A DNA stretch of 42,851 nucleotides from Pseudomonadota bacterium (GTDB lineage: Bacteria > Bdellovibrionota_C > UBA2361 > SZUA-149): contig JAKPSH010000160.1 of NCBI GenBank assembly GCA_029555385.1, positions 1 through 42,851 on the forward strand, given 5' to 3'. The translations under genes were made by a program, and so were the position numbers. Below the pieces are notes generated by a model, which was not told the origin of the DNA, did not search any database, and worked only from the letters and a program-made list of their open reading frames with translations. Positions 6,834-16,513 of this stretch are shown one piece after another; the first letter of the stretch is position 1; every line of letters starts with the position of its first letter.

Positions 6834-9800
6834 ATGAACAAGAACCGGGAAGTTCCCCCAGCAGACCACGAGGCAGGTCCGGCGGGTTTGCTCAGACTCA
6901 ATATCCGCGGAATTCGCGAAAACAACTTAAAATCGCTCGATGTGCAAATCGAACACAATAAAATAACGGTAATTACCGGGATTTCAGGTTCCGGTAAATC
7001 GTCACTTGCTTTCGACACGATTTACGCGGAAGGTGCGAGGCGCTATATCGAAACATTCAGTCCTTATACAAGGCAGTTTCTCGATCGCCTCCATCGTCCA
7101 GACTTCGATACGATCAGCGGCGTGCGTCCAGCTCTGGCACTCGAACAACGAAACCGCATGACTTCTTCCCGTTCCACGGTTGGTACAGTCACGGAGATCA
7201 ACGATTACTTGAAGATCGTCTGGGCGCGCCTATCAACCATGTACTGTCCAAGTTGCCGCACGCCTATCCAACGAAACAGCCCGCAGCAAGTGGTAAAAGA
7301 ACTTCTTTCCTCTCTGCGGCATTCTTGTCCGGTTGCTGTTTTGATCACCTTCCCGCTTGCCATATCCGGAGCTGCCAGTAAGGAAGCTTTAAGCGCTACG
7401 CTGCGTGCTCAGGGTTTTTTGCGCTACTTTAGCCGCCAATCAGGCTGCATAAAAAAAATAGAGGATCTTGAGCTGGAGGCGCCAGAGGATGATGCTCTGC
7501 CGGTTATTGTCGATCGTCTTCTTATCGAACTCACCGGAGACAATTCGCCCGGCTCAGCAGTGCTTCGCGAGAGAATTCACTCCAGCATTGCTCAGTCCTA
7601 CACCTATGGACACGGGAAAGCATCCGTCTTTACCTCACCAACAGGTGAACCCGGCGTATTCGATGAATATCGTTACTCGGAACATATCTCTTGCTCTAGC
7701 TGCGGTGCGGTTTTTCCGGAGCCGAAACCTTTCCTCTTTTCCTTTAACAGCCCGCTGGGGGCATGCAAGGTCTGTCATGGCTTTGGCAAGATTCTTACGA
7801 TAGATCCCGAACTTTGCGTTCCCAACCCGTCGAAATCGATCAATGATGACGCAATTGCGTGCTGGAGCACACGAGCAACAGCGCACGAAATGCGCAAGCT
7901 GAAGACTTTTTGCGGTGTTGCAGGCATCGCCTTGGATCAGCCTTGGCGGAATTTGAGTCATGAGCACCGGCAGTGGATTCTTTACGGACCGGCACAGAAG
8001 TCCCGCTTTAAAGGCGTAGAAAACTGGTTTAAGAAGCTTGAGCGAAAACGGCACAAAGTGCATGTGCGCGTCTTTATGTCGCGTTTTCGCGGCGAAATCA
8101 CGTGTCCGAGCTGTGCGGGTTCGAGACTTCAGCCGTACGCGGCACACTTTCAAATTGAAGGCCAGACACTGCCGGAGATCTGGAAGCTTCCGTTAATCCG
8201 CCTGCTGCCTTTTTTCGAGGCTCTGGCCCGCCATAATCCAAATGATCAAATTACAGAAATTGCTTTGGAAGAAATAATCAGCCGCCTGCGATACTTGATT
8301 GATATCGGACTTGAATATCTGACCCTGGATCGGCAGTCGCGGACGCTTTCCGGAGGCGAATTTCAGCGGGTCAATCTCACTTCGGTTTTGGGCGCCCGGC
8401 TCGTAAATACGATTCTTGTTCTAGACGAACCCACAATCGGTCTTCACGCGCGCGATACACAGCGGCTGATCCAAACATTAAAAACATTAAAGGAGCGCGG
8501 CAACACAGTACTGGTGGTCGAACACGATTTGGACGTTATCCGCTCAGCGGATGAAATTATTGACTTGGGACCCCTGGCCGGCAATAACGGTGGTGAAATC
8601 GTATATCAAGGCCGGGTTAACGGCATCAATGATTGCACCCCCTCACTTACCGGACGGTATCTGGCGGCAAACGCGAAGTCACCTGTTATTGGCGCTGCGG
8701 CAGCCGCCAAAGACTTGCCAGCGGCTTCCCCGAAATTCCTGTGTATCGCCGGTGCGCGCGCACATAACCTGGCCAGCCTCGATGTTTCTTTCCCTCTGCA
8801 AAAGCTGGTGGTGATCACCGGTGTCAGCGGTTCCGGGAAATCAACGCTCGTTCGTCAATGCCTCTATGAGCCTTATCAAAAGGTTAAGCAGGGCCGCTCT
8901 CTGGCTGATATTGTGCGACAATCCAGCAGTCCGATAACGGGACTAAGCGGGTTCGACGCGATTGATGATATTGTCCTGATCGATCAAAGCCCGGCAGGCA
9001 AAACTCCTCGCTCGAATCCAGCGACATACACCAAAGCATGGGATCATATTCGTGAATGCTTTGCCGAAACCCCGCAGGCACAACGTCTCGGCTTAAGCAA
9101 ATCTGCTTTTTCTTTCAACGTCGACGGCGGGCGCTGTCCCGCATGCAAAGGAGCAGGCCAAATTCGCATTGAAATGCAGTTCTTGGCTGATGTGTTTATA
9201 CCCTGCGCCGCATGCGGCGGGTCGCGTTTCCAGGATAAGGTCTTGGAAGTCCTTTTTGCCGGCAAGAATGTGCTGGACTTTTTAAACCTTACGCTCGATG
9301 AAACAGCCTCGTGTTTTGCGGTGCTCGGAATGGATGAGCGAGCGCAGAAAATCAACTTGCTTCTGCAACCGCTACTGCGTCTAGGTCTTGGTTATCTCCG
9401 TCTTGGTCACCCATTAAACAACGTATCGGGCGGGGAGGCGCAGCGGATTAAGCTTGCAAGCTACTTAAGCACCACCGCAAAGGAAAAATGTCTTTTCATT
9501 CTCGACGAGCCCACGACAGGACTTCACCCTTATAATATTGCTGATTTGCTCGCTGTGTTTAACGAACTTAAGGCCTCGGGGCATTCGCTGCTCGTCATTG
9601 AACACAACCTCGATGTGATTTCACATGCCGACTGGGTTGTAGATCTCGGTCCCGAAGGCGGAGAAAAAGGGGGGAGAATAGTCGCGCAAGGGCCGCCCGC
9701 CGATTTAATCAAAAACTGTGCGAATTTTCCGGAATCTTCAACCGCGCTGCTTTTGCACAATCAGCGGGGAGGATGCCGTGTTTCTGCCGCGTCAGATGCC

Positions 9801-12419
9801 GCATTACCGTTCGCGCCCCCGCTTGTCCGGCCCGGAGAAGATCACGCTATTGAAATAATTGGCGCCCGTGAACACAATCTGCAGAATATTACGGCACGCA
9901 TCCCGCACAATAAAATTACTGTGGTAACTGGCGTTTCTGGTTCGGGAAAATCAACTTTGGCATTTGATATAGTCTTTGCCGAAGGGCAGCGCCGATATAT
10001 CGACTGCTTATCGCCCTACGCACGGCAGTATATCAAACAGCTCTCGCATGCCGATGTCGATCGGGTGAATTATATTCCGCCGACAATTGCCGTATCACAG
10101 AAGACGGCTCCCCCGCTCGGTGTCTCTACTGTGGCCACGACAACCGAGATATACCAATATCTGCGGCTGCTCTACGCTAAAGCCGGCACGCAGCACTGCG
10201 TTGTTCACGACCTGCCGATCACCAGTCTGACACTGGACTCTCTTTGCGCAACGATCGCTCACCGGTTCAAGGGGCAGCGAATATTTCTCTACGCACCGGT
10301 AGTCACGGGGAGAAAAGGCATCTACAATGACCTCTTCAACCGCGCCTTGAAAGCCGAAATCACTGAAGCCAGAATTGATGGACAAGTAGTTAAGCTTGAA
10401 CCCGGACTGCGGCTTGAACGCCACAAACTGCACTCGATCTCTCTGGCCGTCGGATCAATAAGAAATCCATCGCCTGTGTCATCGCTTCTGCGAGAAGCCG
10501 TGGAGCAGTGTCTTTTGCTTGGCAACGGCAGCATCGAAGTTTTTGCTGGCGATGCCTGGGGAGAGCCGGAATTATTCAGTATCGCGCGAGTATGTCCCGA
10601 CTGCGGGCGCGGCTATCGGGAGCTCGACCCTCAGGATTTTTCGTTTCGCAGCGCCCGCGGCGTCTGCGTAAGATGCAGCGGGTGGGGCCGGATAGCGAAG
10701 GGCCGGAGCGAAGTCCGTGACACGATATGTCCCGATTGCCACGGTGCGCGGATTGGTCCGGTCGGACGCCATGTATATGTCGAGAATCAGCGAATCTTTG
10801 AATTGACCTCGCGAAGCGCCGTGCATCTGCTGCATTTTATCCAACAGCTTAAGTTTCCGCCGCGGATGAATGCGATAGTACAACCAATTATCAGCGAGTT
10901 GCAGAGCCGGCTGCAAGTGATCATTGCCGTCGGCCTGGATTACTTAGAACTAGATCGTGATTCCTCTAGCATTTCCGGGGGCGAAGCGCAGCGGCTTCGT
11001 CTGGCTCGCGCGCTTGGCTCGCCACTTACGGGAGTTTGCTACGTCTTGGATGAACCAAGCATCGGTCTTCACCCGCAGGATCAAGAACAATTGATGGCTG
11101 CGCTGGCTGGATTGCGCGACAACGGCAACACAGTTCTCATTGTTGAACATGACGAAGAAACAATCCGCAGCGCAGACCATGTTATTGACGTCGGCCCCAA
11201 AGGCGGCGCAGAGGGGGGGGGGATTGTAATCTGCGGAACACCCCAGGATATCGAAAACTGCCAGGAATCGCTGACGGGAGCAGCTCTGCGCGAACGCAGT
11301 GCACGGATAAAACAAAAAATTCTAAACTTTCCGCCAAGCGGCGACTTGCGTGATCGTGATTGCTTAATCATTCGTGGCGTTACAACAAACAACCTGTGCC
11401 ATATCTCGGCGCGGATCCCCCTGAAGCGTCTAACTGTAATTGCTGGTGTCTCCGGTGCGGGTAAAAGTTCTCTGGTTCATGGCGCATTGGTCCCTGCCGT
11501 AATTGAAAATCTCACAGGGAAAAAAGAGAAGAAAAAAAACTGCTCGCGGAATTGGGACAGCGTTGAAAATCTGGAGTCAATCGAGCGGCTGGTAGAAATC
11601 GATCAGTCGCCGCCCGGCAAGACATCAACCTCAACACCGGCTTCATTTCTCGGCATTTTCGATGATGTGCGCAAGATTTACGCCATGCTTTCCGAGGCAA
11701 GAGCGCGTGGCTGGAACGCAAGCCATTTCTCCTTCAATACCGGCAAAGGCCGGTGCGGCGAGTGTCAAGGAAAGGGGACAATCAAGGTACCCATGAGCTT
11801 TCTGCCGGATGCCGTAAATGTATGCGAAAGCTGCAACGGGCTGCGCTACAACGATTCGACACTGGAAGTTCTCTACCAAGGCATATCGATCGGCGATATG
11901 CTCCAAAAGACCATGCTCGAAGCACGAAGCATTCTCGCAAATCACAAGGCCATTTGCCGGTCGTTGGATTACGTTGTCGAGCTCGGTCTTGGATACTTAA
12001 CTCTCGGACAACCAACGTATACTCTCTCCGGCGGCGAAATTCAGCGGCTGAAAATCGCGCGCGAATTCGGACTCCGTGAAGCAGTCAACACCATTTATAT
12101 CCTTGATGAACCGACCATAGGCTTGCATATGAACGATGTCGATAAGCTGCGCAATGTCCTGCAAAAGCTTGTTGATCGAGAGAACACCGTTGTGGTTATC
12201 GAACACAATCTGGATCTGATTCGCAGCGCGGATCATCTGATTGAGCTTGGGCCTGGCGCAGCGGCGGCGGGGGGCCGGGTGCTTTTTGCGGGTCATCCCG
12301 AGGCGCTGCTACGCGCCTCTCTGACTACTCCCACAAGAACAAGCCTTCTTACCCTTAAGCGCAAAATAAAAGCGAAGAAAGGAGCAAACGGCCGTAATTC
12401 CGCCCGCGGACTTGCTTAG
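6834..12419 (+). CDS. uvrA: Tandem double-length UvrA, four ABC ATPase modules in one chain
   Basis: 1861 residues, about twice the usual UvrA (about 940). UvrA recognises DNA damage in nucleotide excision repair, loads UvrB, and normally works as a dimer. Residues 1 to about 990 form one complete UvrA and about 1005-1830 a second. Walker A motifs lie near residues 49-57 (GISGSGKSS), 662 (GVSGSGKST), 1036 (GVSGSGKST) and 1539 (GVSGAGKSS). The four signatures are LSGGEFQR, VSGGEAQR, ISGGEAQR and LSGGEIQR, each with a Walker B of the LDEP(T/S)xGLH type. Zinc-binding CxxC pairs are kept in both halves (CSSCG..CKVC and CPDCG..CVRC; CPAC..CAAC and CGEC..CESC). One CxxC before the UvrB-binding region of half 1 (YCPSC) is lost in half 2 (HCVVHD). 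All four ATP sites look intact. Such fusions are known in chlamydiae and some other phyla. There is no Shine-Dalgarno before ATG 6834, and uvrB and uvrC are not in the window. Confidence 0.96.
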   Translation: MNKNREVPPADHEAGPAGLLRLNIRGIRENNLKSLDVQIEHNKITVITGISGSGKSSLAFDTIYAEGARRYIETFSPYTRQFLDRLHRPDFDTISGVRPALALEQRNRMTSSRSTVGTVTEINDYLKIVWARLSTMYCPSCRTPIQRNSPQQVVKELLSSLRHSCPVAVLITFPLAISGAASKEALSATLRAQGFLRYFSRQSGCIKKIEDLELEAPEDDALPVIVDRLLIELTGDNSPGSAVLRERIHSSIAQSYTYGHGKASVFTSPTGEPGVFDEYRYSEHISCSSCGAVFPEPKPFLFSFNSPLGACKVCHGFGKILTIDPELCVPNPSKSINDDAIACWSTRATAHEMRKLKTFCGVAGIALDQPWRNLSHEHRQWILYGPAQKSRFKGVENWFKKLERKRHKVHVRVFMSRFRGEITCPSCAGSRLQPYAAHFQIEGQTLPEIWKLPLIRLLPFFEALARHNPNDQITEIALEEIISRLRYLIDIGLEYLTLDRQSRTLSGGEFQRVNLTSVLGARLVNTILVLDEPTIGLHARDTQRLIQTLKTLKERGNTVLVVEHDLDVIRSADEIIDLGPLAGNNGGEIVYQGRVNGINDCTPSLTGRYLAANAKSPVIGAAAAAKDLPAASPKFLCIAGARAHNLASLDVSFPLQKLVVITGVSGSGKSTLVRQCLYEPYQKVKQGRSLADIVRQSSSPITGLSGFDAIDDIVLIDQSPAGKTPRSNPATYTKAWDHIRECFAETPQAQRLGLSKSAFSFNVDGGRCPACKGAGQIRIEMQFLADVFIPCAACGGSRFQDKVLEVLFAGKNVLDFLNLTLDETASCFAVLGMDERAQKINLLLQPLLRLGLGYLRLGHPLNNVSGGEAQRIKLASYLSTTAKEKCLFILDEPTTGLHPYNIADLLAVFNELKASGHSLLVIEHNLDVISHADWVVDLGPEGGEKGGRIVAQGPPADLIKNCANFPESSTALLLHNQRGGCRVSAASDAALPFAPPLVRPGEDHAIEIIGAREHNLQNITARIPHNKITVVTGVSGSGKSTLAFDIVFAEGQRRYIDCLSPYARQYIKQLSHADVDRVNYIPPTIAVSQKTAPPLGVSTVATTTEIYQYLRLLYAKAGTQHCVVHDLPITSLTLDSLCATIAHRFKGQRIFLYAPVVTGRKGIYNDLFNRALKAEITEARIDGQVVKLEPGLRLERHKLHSISLAVGSIRNPSPVSSLLREAVEQCLLLGNGSIEVFAGDAWGEPELFSIARVCPDCGRGYRELDPQDFSFRSARGVCVRCSGWGRIAKGRSEVRDTICPDCHGARIGPVGRHVYVENQRIFELTSRSAVHLLHFIQQLKFPPRMNAIVQPIISELQSRLQVIIAVGLDYLELDRDSSSISGGEAQRLRLARALGSPLTGVCYVLDEPSIGLHPQDQEQLMAALAGLRDNGNTVLIVEHDEETIRSADHVIDVGPKGGAEGGGIVICGTPQDIENCQESLTGAALRERSARIKQKILNFPPSGDLRDRDCLIIRGVTTNNLCHISARIPLKRLTVIAGVSGAGKSSLVHGALVPAVIENLTGKKEKKKNCSRNWDSVENLESIERLVEIDQSPPGKTSTSTPASFLGIFDDVRKIYAMLSEARARGWNASHFSFNTGKGRCGECQGKGTIKVPMSFLPDAVNVCESCNGLRYNDSTLEVLYQGISIGDMLQKTMLEARSILANHKAICRSLDYVVELGLGYLTLGQPTYTLSGGEIQRLKIAREFGLREAVNTIYILDEPTIGLHMNDVDKLRNVLQKLVDRENTVVVIEHNLDLIRSADHLIELGPGAAAAGGRVLFAGHPEALLRASLTTPTRTSLLTLKRKIKAKKGANGRNSARGLA

Positions 12420-12491
12420 TCAGTGCTGACGGCGCAAAATTAGCTGGTGGATCAACACGGCAAGATACCGCTTTCGAATAATCGTTTTATT

Positions 12492-13544
12492 ATGGCCCGC
12501 CACCGGTCATGGTTTTCATACTTCATTATGCTGCTCTTTCTGGGCGGCTGCGGGGCAGATGCCAAGAACTACGCGGCAGACAACGGTCAAGTTGCCGAAA
12601 CGCCAATCAGCTCCGAGCCGCCCCCGGATGAGCCTGCGTTTGCTCTAGATACCGCCCCATGTTTAAGTTTTGTTGAAGGCATTCCCATTGGCCTGTCGTG
12701 CTTGCACTGCGGACACCCTAATGCCCGGGAACAAGCACGCAAGCTGGCAGAGATTATGGCGCAAAGCTGCCGCAGGAATCTTGCCACGATTATGCTTGTC
12801 GACGGAACATTCAGCGACGATCGCCATAATCTTGAAGAATTCATCCGCATCACAACCGCACGTGGTTCAACGCTGCACTTGTTTCTTTACTTTGCCAACG
12901 GCCCGTGGCAGCGGGATCCAATTAACCCCAATAAGGGAATCGGCCCGCAGTATACGCCCGAAGAATTCCGCGAAAGAATCACTTCGGATCCTGCTTTGCA
13001 AGGATTATTTCAAGATCGGCTTCGCTGGGCACTGCCGATGATCTCCAATGCCGTCTCGCTTGACGCCAAGATCTACATTATTCCGATGCTGGAGGACAAC
13101 CTCAACGCTGCGGGCGCACGAGCCATGGAAGAATTGACGCTGGCCGCGGTTCCAGCAGCAGTCCCTTTTTCTTTAGGCAGAGATCCTTGCCCCAACTGTT
13201 ATCCGGGCAATGACAATAGCGTAACTCCCGGGTTATTCCTTCAGCAGCATATGCGTTCCGCATTTCAGGGAATACAAGTAAGCAGCAGCATCGTCACAAA
13301 TGACGGCGTTACTTTTACGTTCCCCGCCGAGCCGCCAACGCAGGCAGAGAGCATCCCCTACGAAGAGCTTCTGCTGCTCCTGCAGCAGGCCGCCGCGACA
13401 AACAATGCTTTTGTCATTTGGCGCGCCGATTATCAGGGGTGGGAGCCTTGGAATGTTCGTCCCGAACCTGATTTTCGCCGCTACCATATGCCTTCTGATG
13501 CCGAGGCTTTAGCCCTTGTTGCGCTGCTGCAAGGAACATATTAG
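12492..13544 (+). CDS. Lipoprotein of unknown function
   Basis: About 350 residues. ATG at 12492 is followed directly by a lipoprotein signal (SYFIMLLFLGGCGADAK; lipobox LGGC). The earlier start at 12447 would bury the signal. The mature protein has a CLHCGHP segment, later DPCPNCYPGN, alternating hydrophobic strands (ATIMLVDGTF, TLHLFLYFANGPW, AKIYIIPMLEDN) and near the C-terminus FVIWRADYQGWEPWN. The strand-helix alternation with an acidic residue at strand ends is reminiscent of a TIM-barrel glycosidase-like fold, but no family is recognised. It lies between uvrA and a nitroreductase on the same strand and may be co-transcribed with the latter. Confidence 0.6.
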   Translation: MARHRSWFSYFIMLLFLGGCGADAKNYAADNGQVAETPISSEPPPDEPAFALDTAPCLSFVEGIPIGLSCLHCGHPNAREQARKLAEIMAQSCRRNLATIMLVDGTFSDDRHNLEEFIRITTARGSTLHLFLYFANGPWQRDPINPNKGIGPQYTPEEFRERITSDPALQGLFQDRLRWALPMISNAVSLDAKIYIIPMLEDNLNAAGARAMEELTLAAVPAAVPFSLGRDPCPNCYPGNDNSVTPGLFLQQHMRSAFQGIQVSSSIVTNDGVTFTFPAEPPTQAESIPYEELLLLLQQAAATNNAFVIWRADYQGWEPWNVRPEPDFRRYHMPSDAEALALVALLQGTY

Positions 13545-13578
13545 CCTACGATCTGCACACCATCCAGGAAGTGAGTAA

Positions 13579-14337
13579 ATGGAAACAAATCCAGTCTTAG
13601 AGGCAATACGCAGGCGCCGTACGATACGTGAGTTTTCAAGCAAAAAGATCCCCGAACAATTGCTTTACGAATTGCTCGATGCGGCCAACACTGCTCCCAG
13701 CGGCTTCAATTTGCAGCCATGGCATTTTATCATCGTGCGTGATCAAGATCTGAAAGAAATACTCAAACACGTTGCCTTGGGACAAAAGCAGGTAGTGCAT
13801 GCGCCGTGCGTTGTTGTCTTTGCCGCCGATCCCGATGCCTGGAAGACCCAGTACGACAAGGTTCTTGCGCAAAGTGTTGAGCATGGAGCACTGGCCCGGG
13901 ATCAAGCGTTGTTCAACCGTAAAATGGTTAATCGCCTTTTCAGCACCGACCCCTGTGGACTCTTTGGGCTTTTGAAGCGGGTTATCATACCTTTTCAGCG
14001 GCTGCGCAAACCGGTGCCGAACGTAGTCACATCTTTTGCTGAAGCGAAATCTTACGTCCAAACGCAAACAGCATTTGCGGCAGCGACGTTTCTGATTGCT
14101 GCATCAGGCGCCGGTCTCGGCGCCTGTCCGATGGAAGGGTTTGATGAAGAACGGTTAAAGAAGCTTCTTGCCGTTCCCACGCGAATGACGATTCCATTGA
14201 TCATCGCTCTGGGTTACCCATTGGAGGGCGAAGAAATTAAACCACAGCTGCGCTTGCCGCTACGGGAAAAGTTAAGCGTCGACTTATTTCCTAATAAGCT
14301 TTCCCGGGCGGTTAAACCGCCGGCTGCTGCTGGGTAA
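13579..14337 (+). CDS. Nitroreductase-family FMN oxidoreductase
   Basis: 252 residues. The N-terminus AIRRRRTIREFSSKKIP contains the R-R-(S/T)-x-R-x-F FMN phosphate-binding segment of the nitroreductase family. It is followed by ANTAPSGFNLQPWHFIIV, the second FMN-binding segment. Later, ASGAGLGACPMEGFD and ALGYPLEGE match the conserved C-terminal flavin-binding part. A middle insertion (about residues 85-150) makes it somewhat longer than NfsB-type enzymes. It is likely cytosolic and NAD(P)H-dependent with unknown substrate. The ribosome site AGGAAGTGAG lies just before ATG 13579. Its last 26 bases overlap the 3' end of the convergent agmatine deiminase gene. Confidence 0.88.
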   Translation: METNPVLEAIRRRRTIREFSSKKIPEQLLYELLDAANTAPSGFNLQPWHFIIVRDQDLKEILKHVALGQKQVVHAPCVVVFAADPDAWKTQYDKVLAQSVEHGALARDQALFNRKMVNRLFSTDPCGLFGLLKRVIIPFQRLRKPVPNVVTSFAEAKSYVQTQTAFAAATFLIAASGAGLGACPMEGFDEERLKKLLAVPTRMTIPLIIALGYPLEGEEIKPQLRLPLREKLSVDLFPNKLSRAVKPPAAAG

Positions 14338-15379
14338 GGCAATGGATCGTTCCGAAACCAAGCACCAAATCAACACTGTGAATACCGACTATCCGGCGTC
14401 CCGGAAATAAGTCTGCGATTATTTGCAGCGCCTGCCGATCTTTTTCATCGTTAAAAGTTGGGACAAGAACCGTGCGGTTGGCGATATAAAAATTAAGGTA
14501 GCTTGCCGGGAGCACTTGCGAATCAAAAACGATTTTCCTCGGCAGCGGAAGCTTAACAACCTCTAAAGGCCTCCCAGCAGCGTCCGAAGCATGAATAAGG
14601 CGCTGATAATTATCCTGCGATGCTGCGTATCCTTGCTCAGTCTCGGCGTCTTCGTAGGCAAGCAAAACTTTGCCGGGTGCAGCAAATCTTGCCACGTCAT
14701 CAATATGACCGTGCGTGTCATCACCTTCGATACCGGAGGCCAGCCAGATAGTTTTCGACACACCTAAATACTTAAAAAACGCTTCTTCATAACCCGCACG
14801 AGTCAGACCAGGATTCCGTTCCTGAACGGCAGAAAGGAGACATTCTTCCGTAGCCAACAAGGTGCCTTCGCCATCAACATCAATCGCCCCGCCTTCCAGC
14901 ACAAGCGGCCTGCTGCTGTCATCCGGCCTTACGGCACGAATCAAATTGGCACCGCTTGTCTGCGCGATAGCTGACGGTACTCGTTGATCGCTTTGATAAT
15001 TCGCGTATCTGGCCCAAGCGTTGAAATTCCACTGCATCCAGGTCAGCGCACCGGTCTTGTCATACACCGCCGTGGGCCCGGAATCGCGAAGCCAGCTGCG
15101 ATCGGTAGGGACAACATGCAAACGGCATTGCTCCAGCAGGACTTCATTTTTCTTCAAACAATCGGAAACGAAGCCCCGCTGATCTTCATCACGCACAATT
15201 ATTTCAACTCGTTCGCTTAGGGCGAGTTCCCGGACAATTTCAGCATAGACCCAGTGAATCGTGTCTATCTTTCCTGGCCAGTCAGACGTTTCATGCGGCC
15301 ATGCTACCCACGTGGCGTCGTGCGCAGACCATTCGGCCGGCATTCGATAGTTAAGACTTTTCAATTCCGCGTAAGGCAT
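14312..15379 (-). CDS. aguA: Agmatine deiminase (agmatine iminohydrolase)
   Basis: 355 residues, close to the family's usual length. It hydrolyses agmatine to N-carbamoylputrescine and ammonia. The guanidine-modifying superfamily motifs are in order: WVAWPHETSDWPG near the N-terminus, RSWLRDSGPTAVYD, NFNAWA, LEGGAIDVDGEGTLL, GDDTHGHIDDVARF, and near the end FGTIHCLTQQQP, which carries the catalytic Cys. ATG at 15379 shares its A with the aguB stop (TGATG), so translation is coupled to the upstream aguB; a TTG one codon earlier is an unneeded alternative. The pair forms a putrescine-from-agmatine operon. No arginine decarboxylase is in the window, so agmatine may be imported or made elsewhere. 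Confidence 0.95.
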   Translation of the reverse strand: MPYAELKSLNYRMPAEWSAHDATWVAWPHETSDWPGKIDTIHWVYAEIVRELALSERVEIIVRDEDQRGFVSDCLKKNEVLLEQCRLHVVPTDRSWLRDSGPTAVYDKTGALTWMQWNFNAWARYANYQSDQRVPSAIAQTSGANLIRAVRPDDSSRPLVLEGGAIDVDGEGTLLATEECLLSAVQERNPGLTRAGYEEAFFKYLGVSKTIWLASGIEGDDTHGHIDDVARFAAPGKVLLAYEDAETEQGYAASQDNYQRLIHASDAAGRPLEVVKLPLPRKIVFDSQVLPASYLNFYIANRTVLVPTFNDEKDRQALQIIADLFPGRRIVGIHSVDLVLGFGTIHCLTQQQPAV

Positions 15380-16284
15380 CAATAATCCCCAGCAAGCCAG
15401 CGCCGTGCAATCGGCATATAAGAATCAATCCGGCGATCACGGAAAAAAGGCCAGTTCTGCCGGATACCCTCCATTTTCCGGCGGCTGCATTCGACAATAA
15501 CAATCTCTGGTTTCTCCCCCGACGCTTCGGCAACGATCTGACCGAACGGATCTGACACAAATGAGCGGCCAAAAAACTCTATGCCGTCAGTTCCTAAAGC
15601 AGGTTCATAACCTATGCGATTCGCCGCAGCAATATAAATACCATTCGCTATGGCATGTCCGCGCTGAATTGTCTGCCAAGCCGACCACTGGTTAAGCCCA
15701 TGTTCCTTTTTTTCCGCGGGATGCCAGCCGATGGCCGTCGGATAAAAGATGATTTCTGCGCCAAGCAAGCTCGTAATTCGCGCAGCTTCCGGATACCATT
15801 GGTCCCAGCAAATCAACACGCCAAGTTTGGCAAAGCGCGTTTCGAATACCCGGTAGCCGGAAGATTCCCCGTCACTGTCTCCCGGCGTAAAATAAAATTT
15901 CTCGTAATAAAGCGGATCGTCGGGAATGTGCATTTTGCGGTACATACCGAGCAGCTCTCCGTCGGCATCAATGATTGCCGCCGAATTGTGATAAACTCCA
16001 GCACCTCGCCTTTCGAAAAATGGGAAAACAACAACAACACTTAACTCGGCAGCCAAGCGCTGTATCCTGCTCACCAAAGGACCATCAGCAGGTTCCGCTA
16101 ATGAAAAAAAAGAAGCATCTTCTGCGCTGCAAAAATAACGATTCAGGCAAAGCTCTTGCAGACAAATGACCTGCGCTCCGCGCGCAGCGGCCTCACGAAC
16201 GGCCTTTTCAACAGCCGCAAGATTATCGGCCAAAGCGTCTGAACACGCATGCTGAATCAGCGCAATAGCAAATGTATCCGTCAT
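15379..16284 (-). CDS. aguB: N-carbamoylputrescine amidase (nitrilase/CN-hydrolase family)
   Basis: 301 residues from ATG 16284, which has a perfect GGAGGTAG just ahead; a longer frame to 16350 lacks such support. It hydrolyses N-carbamoylputrescine to putrescine, CO2 and ammonia. The Glu-Lys-Cys triad of the nitrilase superfamily is visible: VICLQELCLNRYFC (Glu), YRKMHIPDD (Lys), and VLICWDQWYPEAAR (Cys). The HIPDDPLYYEKFYFTPGD and DQWYPEAAR segments are typical of AguB. It is the first gene of the two-gene operon with aguA, overlapping it by one base. Downstream nitrogen genes (Liv-type transporter, Amt, PII) give a shared context. Confidence 0.95.
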   Translation of the reverse strand: MTDTFAIALIQHACSDALADNLAAVEKAVREAAARGAQVICLQELCLNRYFCSAEDASFFSLAEPADGPLVSRIQRLAAELSVVVVFPFFERRGAGVYHNSAAIIDADGELLGMYRKMHIPDDPLYYEKFYFTPGDSDGESSGYRVFETRFAKLGVLICWDQWYPEAARITSLLGAEIIFYPTAIGWHPAEKKEHGLNQWSAWQTIQRGHAIANGIYIAAANRIGYEPALGTDGIEFFGRSFVSDPFGQIVAEASGEKPEIVIVECSRRKMEGIRQNWPFFRDRRIDSYMPIARRWLAGDY

Positions 16285-16450
16285 GCCTACCTCCGAAATC
16301 TGAATACACGACCGAGAGCCGCAAACTATACCGGCGGGAATAATATGCAAATAACAATATCAGGTTGTTAGGGAACGGTGATTAACGAAAAGCATCACTC
16401 GATAAGCTAACATATTGTATTTATACGAGAAAAAAGTTATAAACGGGGCC

Positions 16451-16479
16451 TTGTCCGATTTGTGATTTTTGAGTATATT
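16451..16479 (+). promoter_or_regulatory. Predicted sigma70-type promoter for the livGHM operon
   Basis: TTGTCC (16451-16456), a 17-base spacer and TATATT (16474-16479). Transcription would start near 16486, giving a leader of about 28 bases with GGGAG at 16494-16498 before ATG 16514. The promoter would exclude the TTG start at 16469. Confidence 0.5.
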
Positions 16480-16513
16480 GTTGAGGGATTTGGGCGGGAG
16501 TTATCAGCAACAT

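Noticed and set aside
7635..11945. Many long minus-strand open frames within uvrA
   Set aside because: They are antisense shadows of a gene with strong motifs throughout, without their own start signals or domains.
16469..16513. Upstream TTG start for livG
   Set aside because: It lies within the predicted promoter; ATG 16514 starts a normal LivG N-terminus.
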